A DNA stretch of 64,000 bases, taken from positions 1 to 64,000 of the forward strand of contig JAEYRH010000001.1 in assembly GCA_023435705.1 (NCBI GenBank), in the 5' to 3' direction. Shown one piece after another: positions 8,616-17,301 of the stretch. Position 1 is the first letter of the stretch; each line of letters opens with the position of its first letter. Origin of the DNA: Bacillota bacterium. GTDB taxonomy: Bacteria > Bacillota > Clostridia > Christensenellales > UMGS416. Made by a program: the position numbers and the translations under genes. The notes below the pieces were generated by a model. It saw only the letters and a list, made by a program, of their open reading frames with translations, was not told the DNA's origin and made no database searches.

Positions 8616-8631
8616 TTTTGCAATTGAATAT

Positions 8632-8706
<75 letters not shown>

Positions 8707-8713
8707 ATCAGAG

Positions 8714-8745
8714 AGCTCTGAAACCCGGTTTCAGAGCTTTCTTCA
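8714..8745 (+). terminator. Intrinsic terminator of the tRNA operon
   Basis: A perfect 11-bp stem (8714-8724 with 8728-8738, 3-nt loop) followed by TTCTTC. Confidence 0.85.
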
Positions 8746-8870
8746 TAAAGAAAAATGCCATGCGGAACTAGATGAGACGCTGCGCTTGCGAAGTACTCAA
8801 CGCAAACACAAAAGTAAACCACTGGTGTGAGAACTTAGGAGATAGTATTCTTATATTTGAGGTGAGCGTG

Positions 8871-9449
8871 ATGTTTGGTTGCGAATCTTCAGCTGTGCCA
8901 TTCAAACATATAAAGACCGACGCAGATATGCAGGAGTTCTTGCGTGAGTGCGGGCATTTTCATGATGGCGTGATCAAAGAGTTGCATCTGCTAAACACCG
9001 GTTATGTTGGCAGCGATTTCAGTATGTCATGTAATTTACGGTATTATATCCGCCTGCTTGTGCAGACACAGTGGCAGCATGCACCTGCTATGGAAATCTT
9101 GTTTGGCAACGTGACGGAAATGAACATAACAAACGACCCAAATACCATGGACACCATTTATGAGGCTAGTGGTAAGGTTGCTATTAATCAGGTCAGTGGT
9201 GTCGTAAGCATCACGCTAAATCTTGATAAGAACCGCTTTGTCTGCGGCGCATTGGCGTATCGTCTCCGGCAGGACTGTATGGGGCCAGAAAGCAGATTTG
9301 GTGAGGAAATTGTGTTATATCCCAACAACGATGTTGAGCGAATAGACGATGAGTGGGCGATATGCAGGAAGTGTAATGAAACTTGGAAGCATGATGGCAG
9401 GGCGGTGTTGCTCTGCCCAACTTGCCGGCATCTGATCAAGGATCTGTGA
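8871..9449 (+). CDS. Hypothetical protein with a C-terminal zinc-ribbon-like Cys motif
   Basis: I do not recognise the family. ATG 8871 is chosen because GAGGTGA lies five bases upstream; the open frame extends back to 8772 without a ribosome-binding site. The product has 192 residues, with no signal peptide or membrane segment. An early motif (HFHDGVIKELHLL) precedes a beta-rich middle. The last 30 residues carry CRKC...CPTC, a classic pair of CxxC knuckles for one zinc ion. It sits alone between two tRNA units, a common landing zone for accessory genes. The CxxC ribbon could bind nucleic acid or protein; nothing more can be said. Confidence 0.7.
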   Translation: MFGCESSAVPFKHIKTDADMQEFLRECGHFHDGVIKELHLLNTGYVGSDFSMSCNLRYYIRLLVQTQWQHAPAMEILFGNVTEMNITNDPNTMDTIYEASGKVAINQVSGVVSITLNLDKNRFVCGALAYRLRQDCMGPESRFGEEIVLYPNNDVERIDDEWAICRKCNETWKHDGRAVLLCPTCRHLIKDL

Positions 9450-9499
9450 ATGTCCGGTTGACTGCCATTGTCAACGGTGGTAAACTACCAAGGTGACTT

Positions 9500-9584
9500 G
9501 CCGAAGTGGCGAAATTGGCAGACGCAAGGGACTTAAAATCCCTCGGGGCAACCCGTGCCGGTTCGAGCCCGGCCTTCGGCACCA
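9500..9584 (+). tRNA. tRNA-Leu (anticodon TAA)
   Basis: A class II tRNA of 85 nt with acceptor GCCGAAG/CTTCGGC, anticodon stem AGGGA/TCCCT around loop CTTAAAA, a long variable arm, T-arm with GGTTCGAGCCC and encoded CCA. Confidence 0.93.
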
Positions 9585-9590
9585 ACGTGC

Positions 9591-9622
9591 AACTTCCTGT
9601 CGACCAGGAAGTTTTTATTTTT
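9591..9622 (+). terminator. Intrinsic terminator of tRNA-Leu(TAA)
   Basis: A perfect 9-bp stem (9591-9599 with 9605-9613) followed by TTTATTTTT. Confidence 0.85.
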
Positions 9623-9651
9623 CCTGACCTATCCACATATTCGCTATATGA

Positions 9652-9680
9652 TTGATCTTTAGTGGTTTTACCGTTATAAT
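9652..9680 (+). promoter_or_regulatory. Promoter of the MFS transporter gene
   Basis: -35 TTGATC (9652-9657), 17-base spacer, -10 TATAAT (9675-9680). Transcription would begin near 9687, which rules out upstream in-frame starts and supports ATG 9709. Confidence 0.75.
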
Positions 9681-9708
9681 GCTTGGCATAACACTGTTTG
9701 GAGGCTTG

Positions 9709-11019
9709 ATGGGCGTTTTTCGGCAGCTCCAAAACAGGAATACCCGGTTGTTGATGTCTGCACAGTTCATTTCCGAGTTGGGAAGTGTAATGCAGACATT
9801 TGCTCTGTCATTGTATGTATATACCAAGACCAATTCGGATATCGCCTTTGCCTCGGTGCTGGCGGTCGCAGTGATTCCCAGATTGATGGGCCCGTTCTCC
9901 GGAGTGGTTACTGACCGTATCGACCGGCGGCGGTTGATGGTGATCCTGGATGTCATTGCCGGTTGTGTCACGTTTGTGTTCGCGCTTTGGCACCACTTTG
10001 TGATCGCGCTGCCCCTGGCCAGTGTTTACGCATTTGTGCTCTTGCTTTCCGCGGCGCAGACTTTTTATGACCCCACGAACAACGCCATTATCCCCGAGAT
10101 TGTGGAGGAAAGCCAGCTCAAGGATACCAACATCCTGGGCTCTATGGTGTCCAGCTTCGCACTAATTCTAGGGCCTGTGGTTGCTTCCATGCCTTTTCTG
10201 CACCCGGGCGATGACAACGGGTTGCTTGTCATCATGTTGGTAAATTGCTGCAGTTTTTTTCTGGCGGCATTTATTGAGTCTCGGCTGAAGAATAAAAGCG
10301 CGATCAAGAGCGGTCCCCAGGAGCATGAGTCGCTTTGGGCCTCCATGCGTGTTGGCCTTGATGCTATTTTCCATAACAAAGAGCTTGTAATGATTGTGGT
10401 GCTGAGCATCGCATCCAACTTCGCGTTGTATCCTGTGTTTTCGGTGGGTGTATCCATCATCATGTTCAAGGATGTGGGTGTGACCAACGAGCTGTTTGGC
10501 ATTTCACGTTCAATCTTGTATATCGGCCCGATCGCCGGGTCACTGTTGGCTTCCGCAATCATGAAAAAGCTGGATTATCGCAGATTGCTTACAAGAGTGT
10601 TCCTGCTTGATGGGGTGCTTCTGGTTTTGATGGCAGCGGCGCTTTTGTTCGGATATCTGGTTGGAGACCGGCGCGTGATGCTGCAATTCATGCTCATCAA
10701 CTTTGCTGCTTTGTGTATTGTGGCATCCATCGTAACAGCGAGCATCGCTGTCACCACCGCCATGCAAAGGATCGTACCCGGCCACCTGATGGGCCGGGTG
10801 GTGGGGGTGGATGCCGCTCTGTGTATGTTGGCAATCCCCGTTGGCCAGATGCTTTTCAGCATCTTGTCAGACAATATGGGCTCGTGGGTCGCGCTGGTGT
10901 TGTATGCTGCCATCGCGGTGGTTGCCGGTTTGGTTGGCTGGAGGCAATACAATCATTTGATAAAAAGAGAGCACGATCTTCCTGGAACAGGTTCGGGCCA
11001 GGGTGCTTCAACCGCCTGA
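9709..11019 (+). CDS. MFS transporter, probable drug/macrolide-type efflux protein
   Basis: A 436-residue protein of the major facilitator superfamily with about twelve hydrophobic segments. It starts at ATG 9709, four bases after GGAGG and downstream of its promoter. The opening FRQLQNRNTRLLMSAQFISELGSVMQ followed by the loop-2 signature GPFSGVVTDRIDRRRLM is characteristic of the MFS branch that includes macrolide and other drug exporters (MefA-like). Such proteins exchange protons for an exported solute. The substrate cannot be deduced. Its 3' end overlaps the convergent uridine kinase gene by 12 bp. Confidence 0.85.
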   Translation: MGVFRQLQNRNTRLLMSAQFISELGSVMQTFALSLYVYTKTNSDIAFASVLAVAVIPRLMGPFSGVVTDRIDRRRLMVILDVIAGCVTFVFALWHHFVIALPLASVYAFVLLLSAAQTFYDPTNNAIIPEIVEESQLKDTNILGSMVSSFALILGPVVASMPFLHPGDDNGLLVIMLVNCCSFFLAAFIESRLKNKSAIKSGPQEHESLWASMRVGLDAIFHNKELVMIVVLSIASNFALYPVFSVGVSIIMFKDVGVTNELFGISRSILYIGPIAGSLLASAIMKKLDYRRLLTRVFLLDGVLLVLMAAALLFGYLVGDRRVMLQFMLINFAALCIVASIVTASIAVTTAMQRIVPGHLMGRVVGVDAALCMLAIPVGQMLFSILSDNMGSWVALVLYAAIAVVAGLVGWRQYNHLIKREHDLPGTGSGQGASTA

Positions 11020-11619
11020 GGAAAGCCATGCCGCCAGCACGTCAAGCACCTTGTTATACTGGCACTCGCCATGGGTGTGCACGATGAAATCGGCGTTTTG
11101 GCGGGTCGGGCTGATGAACTTTTGATACATAGGTTTGACTGTAGTTACATATTGAGTATAAACAGATTGCGCAGAACGGTTCCGCTCGATCATATCACGC
11201 ATAAGTCTGCGTGCGAATTGCAAATCATCATCCACATCCACGAAAATTTTCAGGTCTGACAGCTCCAGAACTTCCTGAAAATACAGAGCAAAGATCCCCT
11301 CCAGGATGAGGGTATTTGTGCCATCCAGCAGATCGCTATCCTGGCATCGGCGATGGATTGTAAAATCATATCTTGGAACTTGCACAGGTCGCCCAGCAGC
11401 CAACTCCCGTACGCAGTGTGTCAATAGTGGCACATCCATCGAATCGGGATGGTCATAGTTGAATTGGGAGCGGGTTTCAAAGTCCAATTCCGGGTGATCG
11501 GCGTAAAACCGGTCCAAACTCAAATGCAGGCAGCTGTCCGCGCCGATACGCTTGATCAGCCGTTCCGCGAAAGTGGTTTTTCCGGAACCGGAACCCCCTC
11601 CAATGGCAATAACTGGCAT
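11008..11619 (-). CDS. udk: Uridine kinase family protein
   Basis: A 203-residue P-loop kinase. Walker A is GGGSGSGKTTFAE near residue 7. The segment LDRFYADHPELDFETR...NYDHPDSMD matches the uridine/cytidine kinase signature (D.FY....N.DHP.S.D). YDFT and the LEGIFALYF strand follow as in Udk. The enzyme salvages uridine or cytidine to the monophosphate with ATP or GTP. A GGAGGTTGACC site precedes the ATG. It lies 18 bp after nadE on the same strand and is probably co-transcribed with it. Some relatives of this fold act as phosphoribulokinase-like or pantothenate kinase-like enzymes, so the substrate is likely but not certain. Confidence 0.8.
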   Translation of the reverse strand: MPVIAIGGGSGSGKTTFAERLIKRIGADSCLHLSLDRFYADHPELDFETRSQFNYDHPDSMDVPLLTHCVRELAAGRPVQVPRYDFTIHRRCQDSDLLDGTNTLILEGIFALYFQEVLELSDLKIFVDVDDDLQFARRLMRDMIERNRSAQSVYTQYVTTVKPMYQKFISPTRQNADFIVHTHGECQYNKVLDVLAAWLSSGG

Positions 11620-11637
11620 CGGTCAACCTCCATTGGA

Positions 11638-13551
11638 TTACAGTCTGTCAAGCTCTGCCAGCCACACGGCTGCCGATGCGTCGGATGGCATGCGCCAGTC
11701 ACCGCGGGGCGACAATGCCACAGAGCCCACCCGGGGGCCGTCGGGCATGCAGGAGCGCTTGAACTGCTGGCTGAAGAACCGCCTCACAAAGATGCCCAAC
11801 GTCTTTTTCATAAGTGCCGCCTCATATTTGCTTCCGAATGCGTTGCCCGCCAGCAGCAGGAGTTTGGCTGGGCCGGCGCCACCTTCCATCATGTGATAGA
11901 GGAAGAAGTCATGCAATTCATACGGTCCCAGAATCTCTTCGGTGCGCTGGTTGATTTCACCATCTTTGGAGGGGATCAACTCCGGGGTGACCGGCGTGTC
12001 CAGAATATCGGCGGCGATTTCTGCAACATGGCCGCTGAAGCTGTGGGTGCTGAGCCACTTCACAAGATGGCGCACCAGTGTCTTAGGCACACCGGCATTC
12101 ACGTTATACATCGACATGTGGTCGCCGTTGTAGGTGCTCCAGCCCAGAGCCGCCTCGGATAGGTCGCCGGTGCCCAGCGCCAGCGCCCCAATCCTGTTGC
12201 AGTAATCCATCAGGATCTGCGTGCGCTCACGGGCCTGGCAATTTTCATAAGCAACGTCGTGGCTGGCGGGGTCTTGGCCGATGTCCTGGAAATGCTGCAT
12301 GACGGCAGCCGTGATGTCAATGTCCAGCACCGTGCAGCCCAACTCCCGCATCAGGCCAAGAGCATTGTTCTTGGTGCGGGTGCCGGTGCCAAAGCCTGGC
12401 AATGTCAACGCATGCAGCCCGGCTAACTCCCAGCCTTGCTCTCGGAAGAGCCGTGCGGCCACCAGCAGCGTCAGCGCCGAGTCGAGCCCGCCAGACACGT
12501 TGACGGCAGCTTTCTTCAACCCCGTATGCTCCATGCGTTTTCTGAGGGAAGCCACCTGGATGGCAGTGATCTCCTCGCTGCGGGCGTCCTGCTCAGCACC
12601 GCCGGGCACGAAGGGCAGGGGGTGGTAGGAGCGCAGCAGCGGCAGCCGTGCGGATGTGTTCAGCTCAAAGGCAACCGTCTTGCCCTGGGGCCGCTCATAA
12701 TCGGCAAAGAACGTGCCGCTGCGGCCCCGCAGGAAGGCGAGCCTGCCGGTGTCGATGTCAGAAATGGTGAGCTCACCAGCGCGGAACCGTCTTCCTTCGG
12801 TCAGGATACGGCCGTTTTCTGCTATCGCCGTGTAGCCGCCAAAGACCATGTCGGTGGTCGACTCATCTGGGCCAGCCCCCGCGTACACATAACCGGAAAT
12901 GCAGCGGCCGGACTGCTGGGCGATCAGGCTTTTGCGATACTCATGTTTTGTTACAGCCTCATCACTGGCTGAGGGATTCAGCGTCAGCAACGCGCCGCGC
13001 TGAGAGAGCCTACCCGACGGCGGGTTGGGCACCCATAAATCCTCGCAGATCTCGATGCAGAAGGCCAGCGTGCCACAGCAGGACTCAAACACCATATCGT
13101 CACCAAATGGCACCTGTTGGCCGGCGATTTCCAGCATGAAGTCTGTGCCCCTGCCAGAGCCAAACCATCGGACTTCGTAGTATTCCTTATAATTGGGCAA
13201 GTGGATCTTCGGCACAATGCCCAGCACCTTGCCGCTTTGAACGGCCGCTGCGCAGTTATATAGCCGGCCCTTCACATTCATCGGCAAGCCCACGATCGCG
13301 ACGATGCTCTCACATGCGGCTGCGATCTGGGCCAATCCATCCAGCGCCGCCCGCTGGAGCGCTGGCTGTAAAAACAGATCGCCGCAGGTGTAACCGGTAA
13401 TGGATAGCTCCGGGAACACCACCACGGCGGCTCCGGCTGCCTCTGCCTGGTTGGCCATCTCGATGATCTGCTCCACATTATAGGCGGTGTCGCCCACCTT
13501 TAGCCTCGGCGAGGCTGCGGCAACCCTTACAAAATCATAATTGATCAGCAT
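11638..13551 (-). CDS. nadE: Glutamine-dependent NAD+ synthetase
   Basis: A 637-residue two-domain enzyme that amidates nicotinic acid adenine dinucleotide to NAD+ with ammonia taken from glutamine. The N-terminal nitrilase-type domain shows the Glu-Lys-Cys triad: Glu in VVFPELSITGYTCGDLF, Lys in GIVPKIHLPNYKEYYE, and Cys in FCIEICEDLWVPNPP. The C-terminal synthetase domain has the PP-loop VNVSGGLDSALTLL and the later LALGTGDLSEAALGW segment. Length is usual for the long bacterial form. GAGGG precedes the ATG, and a TG-extended -10 lies upstream. The uridine kinase gene follows 18 bp downstream. Confidence 0.95.
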   Translation of the reverse strand: MLINYDFVRVAAASPRLKVGDTAYNVEQIIEMANQAEAAGAAVVVFPELSITGYTCGDLFLQPALQRAALDGLAQIAAACESIVAIVGLPMNVKGRLYNCAAAVQSGKVLGIVPKIHLPNYKEYYEVRWFGSGRGTDFMLEIAGQQVPFGDDMVFESCCGTLAFCIEICEDLWVPNPPSGRLSQRGALLTLNPSASDEAVTKHEYRKSLIAQQSGRCISGYVYAGAGPDESTTDMVFGGYTAIAENGRILTEGRRFRAGELTISDIDTGRLAFLRGRSGTFFADYERPQGKTVAFELNTSARLPLLRSYHPLPFVPGGAEQDARSEEITAIQVASLRKRMEHTGLKKAAVNVSGGLDSALTLLVAARLFREQGWELAGLHALTLPGFGTGTRTKNNALGLMRELGCTVLDIDITAAVMQHFQDIGQDPASHDVAYENCQARERTQILMDYCNRIGALALGTGDLSEAALGWSTYNGDHMSMYNVNAGVPKTLVRHLVKWLSTHSFSGHVAEIAADILDTPVTPELIPSKDGEINQRTEEILGPYELHDFFLYHMMEGGAGPAKLLLLAGNAFGSKYEAALMKKTLGIFVRRFFSQQFKRSCMPDGPRVGSVALSPRGDWRMPSDASAAVWLAELDRL

Positions 13552-13580
13552 GGAACCCTCGGCGTTTTCTGTTTTGTATT

Positions 13581-13589
13581 ATTATAGCA
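13581..13589 (-). promoter_or_regulatory. Extended -10 promoter of nadE
   Basis: On the minus strand the sequence reads TGCTATAAT, a TGn-extended perfect -10. No good -35 is seen at 17 bases, which is normal for extended -10 promoters. Confidence 0.6.
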
Positions 13590-13658
13590 TAGCATGGGCT
13601 TTTGGGCGGAAAAACCTGTAAGGATGAAATAATCCCAGATGATTAGATTATCATAATA

Positions 13659-13687
13659 TTGACTAACTTTGACCAATGCTGTATAAT
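13659..13687 (+). promoter_or_regulatory. Promoter P1 of tig-clpP-clpX
   Basis: -35 TTGACT (13659-13664), 17-base spacer, -10 TATAAT (13682-13687). It gives a leader of about 175 nt before tig. Confidence 0.8.
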
Positions 13688-13766
13688 TTGGGCATAGAAC
13701 CATGATGTCATCACTGATGTTGTGTAACCAGAGGGGGTGAAACCGCTATTCCAAGGAATATCAGGA

Positions 13767-13795
13767 TTGAAATTGTATGGTTGTTATGATATAGT
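13767..13795 (+). promoter_or_regulatory. Possible second promoter P2 of tig
   Basis: -35 TTGAAA (13767-13772), 17-base spacer, -10 TATAGT (13790-13795). It lies inside the P1 leader, which also contains paired inverted repeats (GGAATATC with GATATTCC; ATGGTT with AACCAT). Confidence 0.45.
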
Positions 13796-13868
13796 ATCTT
13801 GGATATTCCCTGAAATGGTATAACCATGAATTTTTAATTTTGTTGAGTTTCACAGGAGGAAGACCCAG

Positions 13869-15149
13869 ATGACCGTAACCATGGAAAAGACAGGCGCCAA
13901 CCAGGCCAAGCTGACGATCACCATTGACAATGACGCATACAACGAGGCGATGCAGAAAGCCTATCTGATCGTCCGCAACAAGGTGAACCTCCCCGGTTTC
14001 CGCAAGGGCAAGGCGCCCCGGCAGGTCATCGAGAGCTTCTATTCCGAGGCTGTTTTTTATGATGATGCGTGCAACATCGCCATCCCCGAGGCCTATGACA
14101 AAGCGATTGCAGAACAGGGCCTGTTCGCGGTGGACCAGCCCGACATCGATGTGACGGAAATCGGCGGCGGCAAGGGCATCACTTTCACCGCTGTGGTTAC
14201 GCTGAAGCCCGAAGTAGTGCTGGGCCAGTATAAGGGCCTGGAAGCCAAGAAGGAAGAATACCCTGTGACCGAAGAAAACGTGGACGCGGAGTTGAAAGCC
14301 GCCCAGGAGCGCGTAGCCCGTTGGGTGGAGGCTGACCGGCCCATCCAGAACGGCGACCGTATCATGCTGGATTACAGCGGCTCTGTGGACGGTGTGCAGT
14401 TCCCCGGTGGCACGGCGGAAAACCAGCCGCTGGAAATCGGTTCCGGCCGTTTCATCCCCGGTTTCGAGGAGCAGTTGGTGGGCGTGGCTCTCAATGAGGA
14501 GCGCGACATCGAGGTGAAGTTCCCCGATGAGTACCATTCCGAGGATCTGGCCGGCAAGCAGGCTGTGTTTCATGTGAAGATTCGTGAGATCAAGGGCAAA
14601 GAAGTGCCGGCCATCGATGATGAGTTCGCCAAGGACGTGAGCGAGTTTGACACGCTCGAGGAATACAAAACCAGCATCCGGGCCAAACTCACCGAAAGCA
14701 ACGAGCACCGCGCCGAGCATGAGTTTGAAGACAAGCTCGTGGAGCTGGCCGTGGCCAATGCCACTGTGGAGATCCCGCAGGTGATGATTGACCGCCAGGC
14801 TGACCGCATGGCCCATGAGTTTGAATACCGCATGGCCTATCAGGGTATAAAAATGGAGGACTACCTCCGGATGACCGGCATGCAGCGCACCGACATCCTG
14901 GACCGCTACAAGGAAGAAGCCGCCAAATCTGTGAGGACGTCGCTGGTGCTGGAAGCCATCCGCAAGGCGGAGAGCATTGAGGCTTCCGATGAGGAAGTGG
15001 AGCAGGAGCTTGCCAAAATGGCCGAGGCCCGCAAGCAAACTGTGGATGAGATCAAGAAGAATTTTTCCGATGAGGATAAGGACTACCTCAAGGACAATAT
15101 AATAATGCAGAAGACCATCAAGCTTTTGGCGGACAACGCCGCCAACTGA
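13869..15149 (+). CDS. tig: Trigger factor, ribosome-bound chaperone and prolyl isomerase
   Basis: A 426-residue protein of standard length. The N-terminal ribosome-docking signature LPGFRKGKAPRQVIE is at about residues 42-56. A central FKBP-type prolyl isomerase domain follows (GDRIMLDYSGSVDGVQFPGG to IREIKG, about residues 160-245). The rest is the long helical cradle rich in Glu, Lys and Arg. Trigger factor meets nascent chains at the ribosome exit. A GGAGGAAG site precedes the ATG. The next genes are clpP (25 bp on) and clpX (17 bp further), the widespread tig-clpP-clpX order that links folding with degradation. Confidence 0.97.
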   Translation: MTVTMEKTGANQAKLTITIDNDAYNEAMQKAYLIVRNKVNLPGFRKGKAPRQVIESFYSEAVFYDDACNIAIPEAYDKAIAEQGLFAVDQPDIDVTEIGGGKGITFTAVVTLKPEVVLGQYKGLEAKKEEYPVTEENVDAELKAAQERVARWVEADRPIQNGDRIMLDYSGSVDGVQFPGGTAENQPLEIGSGRFIPGFEEQLVGVALNEERDIEVKFPDEYHSEDLAGKQAVFHVKIREIKGKEVPAIDDEFAKDVSEFDTLEEYKTSIRAKLTESNEHRAEHEFEDKLVELAVANATVEIPQVMIDRQADRMAHEFEYRMAYQGIKMEDYLRMTGMQRTDILDRYKEEAAKSVRTSLVLEAIRKAESIEASDEEVEQELAKMAEARKQTVDEIKKNFSDEDKDYLKDNIIMQKTIKLLADNAAN

Positions 15150-15174
15150 CTGATCCTGGGGAAAGGAGAAAACA

Positions 15175-15756
15175 ATGGGATTGGTTCCGATTGTTGTTGA
15201 ACAAACCAACAGGGGCGAGCGCTCCTATGATATCTATTCGAGGCTTCTCAACGACCGCATAGTGTTTGTGACTGGCGAGGTGGAAGACCACATGGCCAAC
15301 CTCGTGGTCGCACAGCTGCTGTATCTGGAGGCGATGGATCCCGCCAAGGACGTCTTCCTCTACATCAACAGCCCCGGTGGCTCGATTTCTGCCGGCATGG
15401 CAATTTATGACACGATGCAATATGTGAAGTGCGACGTGAGCACGATCTGTGTGGGCATGGCAGCCAGCATGGGCGCGTTTCTGTTGGCAGCCGGCGCCAA
15501 GGGTAAGCGCAAGGCATTGCCCAACGCCGAGATCATGATCCACCAGCCCAGCGGCGGCGCCCGGGGCCAGGCCACGGACATTGCCATCCACGCGGAGCAT
15601 ATAATTAAAACAAAGAAGAAGATGAACGAGCTTCTGGCTGGCATGACCGGCCAGCCAATCACCCGTATCGAGAAGGATGTGGAGCGCGACTTCTTCATGG
15701 CCAGCGCCGAGGCGCTGGAATATGGCCTGATCGACGAAGTGATCACCACCCACTGA
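15175..15756 (+). CDS. clpP: ATP-dependent Clp protease proteolytic subunit
   Basis: A 193-residue serine peptidase of typical size. It assembles as a tetradecameric barrel and degrades proteins fed by ClpX or ClpC. The nucleophile lies in VGMAASMGAFLL (second Ser), the catalytic His in EIMIHQPSGGARGQ, and the Asp in the ERDFFMASAEALEYGLIDEV segment. The PGGSISAG oxyanion strand is present. GAAAGGAG precedes the ATG. It is the second gene of the tig operon and is directly followed by its unfoldase clpX. Confidence 0.97.
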   Translation: MGLVPIVVEQTNRGERSYDIYSRLLNDRIVFVTGEVEDHMANLVVAQLLYLEAMDPAKDVFLYINSPGGSISAGMAIYDTMQYVKCDVSTICVGMAASMGAFLLAAGAKGKRKALPNAEIMIHQPSGGARGQATDIAIHAEHIIKTKKKMNELLAGMTGQPITRIEKDVERDFFMASAEALEYGLIDEVITTH

Positions 15757-15773
15757 CCGGCAAAGGAGACCAC

Positions 15774-17060
15774 ATGCCGAAAAATGATGACAAGAACCAA
15801 GTGAAGTGCTCGTTCTGCGGCAAGGCCCAGGATCAGGTGCGGCGCGTCGTGGCAGGCCCCGGCGTCTACATCTGCGACGAGTGCATCGAGCTCTGCCAGG
15901 AGATCATCGACGAGGATTTCACCTCGCCAGCCACCACAGAGCTCAAGAACATCCCAAAGCCCAAAGAGATCAAGGCAATCCTGGATGATTTCGTGATCGG
16001 CCAGGATGACGCGAAGAAGTCTCTGGCGGTGGCGGTATACAACCACTACAAACGCATCAGCCACGGGGACAAAAACAAAGACGTGGAGCTGCAGAAGTCC
16101 AACATCGTGATGCTGGGGCCCACCGGCTGCGGCAAGACGATGCTGGCCGAGACGCTCGCCCGCATCCTGGAAGTGCCCTTCGCCATCGCCGACGCCACCA
16201 GCCTCACCGAGGCCGGCTATGTGGGTGAAGACGTGGAGAACATCCTTCTAAAGCTCATCCAGGCTGCCGACTATGATGTGGAGAAAGCCGAAAAGGGCAT
16301 CATCTACATCGACGAAATCGATAAGATTGCCCGCAAGTCTGAAAATCCGTCCATCACCCGCGACGTGTCCGGCGAGGGCGTGCAGCAGGCGCTGCTGAAG
16401 ATCCTTGAGGGCACCACGGCCAGCGTGCCGCCGCAGGGTGGCCGCAAGCACCCGCACCAGGAGTTCATCCAGATAGACACCACGAATATCCTGTTCATCT
16501 GCGGTGGTGCATTTGACGGAATCGAGAAGATCATTGAGAACCGCACCGGCAAGAAAACAATGGGGTTCGGCGCCGAGGTGAAGTCCAAGGAAGACAAGGA
16601 CATCGGCGAGATCCTCAAGAACATCCTGCCGGAAGACCTGCTGAAGTTCGGGCTGATCCCCGAGTTTGTGGGCCGCGTGCCGATCATCGTCACGCTGCAC
16701 GGCCTTGACGAAAAGGCACTGCTGCGCATCCTCACCGAGCCCCGCAACGCGCTGGTCAAGCAATACAAGCGGCTGTTTGAGATGGACAATGTGGAGCTGG
16801 TGATCGAGGAAGAGGCGCTGAAAGCGGTGGCGAAGAAAGCATTGGAGCGCAAAACCGGCGCCCGCGGCCTGCGCGCGATCCTCGAGAAGGTCATGATGGA
16901 TGTGATGTTTGACATCCCGTCCAGGCAGGATGTGGAGATGTGCCGCGTCACCCGCGAGTGCGTGGAGGAGGCCAGCTGCATGCCGGAAATCCGGTTGGCG
17001 CCGAAGAAGATCAAGAAGGCGCTGCTGGAAGAGAATGTGATTGATAAGCCGATTGCTTAG
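15774..17060 (+). CDS. clpX: ATP-dependent Clp protease ATP-binding subunit ClpX
   Basis: A 428-residue AAA+ unfoldase that recognises substrates and threads them into ClpP. The N-terminal zinc-binding domain has four Cys (CSFCGK...CDECIELC). Walker A is GPTGCGKTML, Walker B IIYIDEIDKI, and sensor 2 GARGLRAILEKV. The ClpP-docking loop reads MGFGAE where the textbook motif is IGF, a conservative change. An AAAGGAG site precedes the ATG, 17 bp after clpP. A strong terminator follows. Confidence 0.97.
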   Translation: MPKNDDKNQVKCSFCGKAQDQVRRVVAGPGVYICDECIELCQEIIDEDFTSPATTELKNIPKPKEIKAILDDFVIGQDDAKKSLAVAVYNHYKRISHGDKNKDVELQKSNIVMLGPTGCGKTMLAETLARILEVPFAIADATSLTEAGYVGEDVENILLKLIQAADYDVEKAEKGIIYIDEIDKIARKSENPSITRDVSGEGVQQALLKILEGTTASVPPQGGRKHPHQEFIQIDTTNILFICGGAFDGIEKIIENRTGKKTMGFGAEVKSKEDKDIGEILKNILPEDLLKFGLIPEFVGRVPIIVTLHGLDEKALLRILTEPRNALVKQYKRLFEMDNVELVIEEEALKAVAKKALERKTGARGLRAILEKVMMDVMFDIPSRQDVEMCRVTRECVEEASCMPEIRLAPKKIKKALLEENVIDKPIA

Positions 17061-17118
17061 CTTTCGCCTTCGGTGCTGGCGCACCTTGGCGAGTTATAGT
17101 TCGTAAATGCTTTTTGCT

Positions 17119-17161
17119 ACCCGCCCACCGCGCATGTCGCTGGGCGGGTTCTTTTCTTTTT
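17119..17161 (+). terminator. Intrinsic terminator of tig-clpP-clpX
   Basis: A perfect 9-bp GC-rich stem (17119-17127 with 17141-17149, 13-nt loop) followed by TCTTTTCTTTTTC. Confidence 0.85.
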
Positions 17162-17301
17162 CCTCGTAAATTTTTCTCAAATAGTGTGGAAACGTGCCTT
17201 TGGGCAGGAATTGCCTCATTCCTTGAATCTGCTATCGTTTGCCTCTGCCGAATGAATCGGCTATCGGCACTCGACTTCATCTTCCGTGCTGATTATGTAG
17301 G

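Noticed and set aside
13761..15209. Long minus-strand open frame of 482 codons over tig
   Set aside because: It is the antisense shadow of trigger factor, which has full family motifs, a ribosome-binding site and a promoter. The shadow protein is low-complexity and His/Leu-rich.
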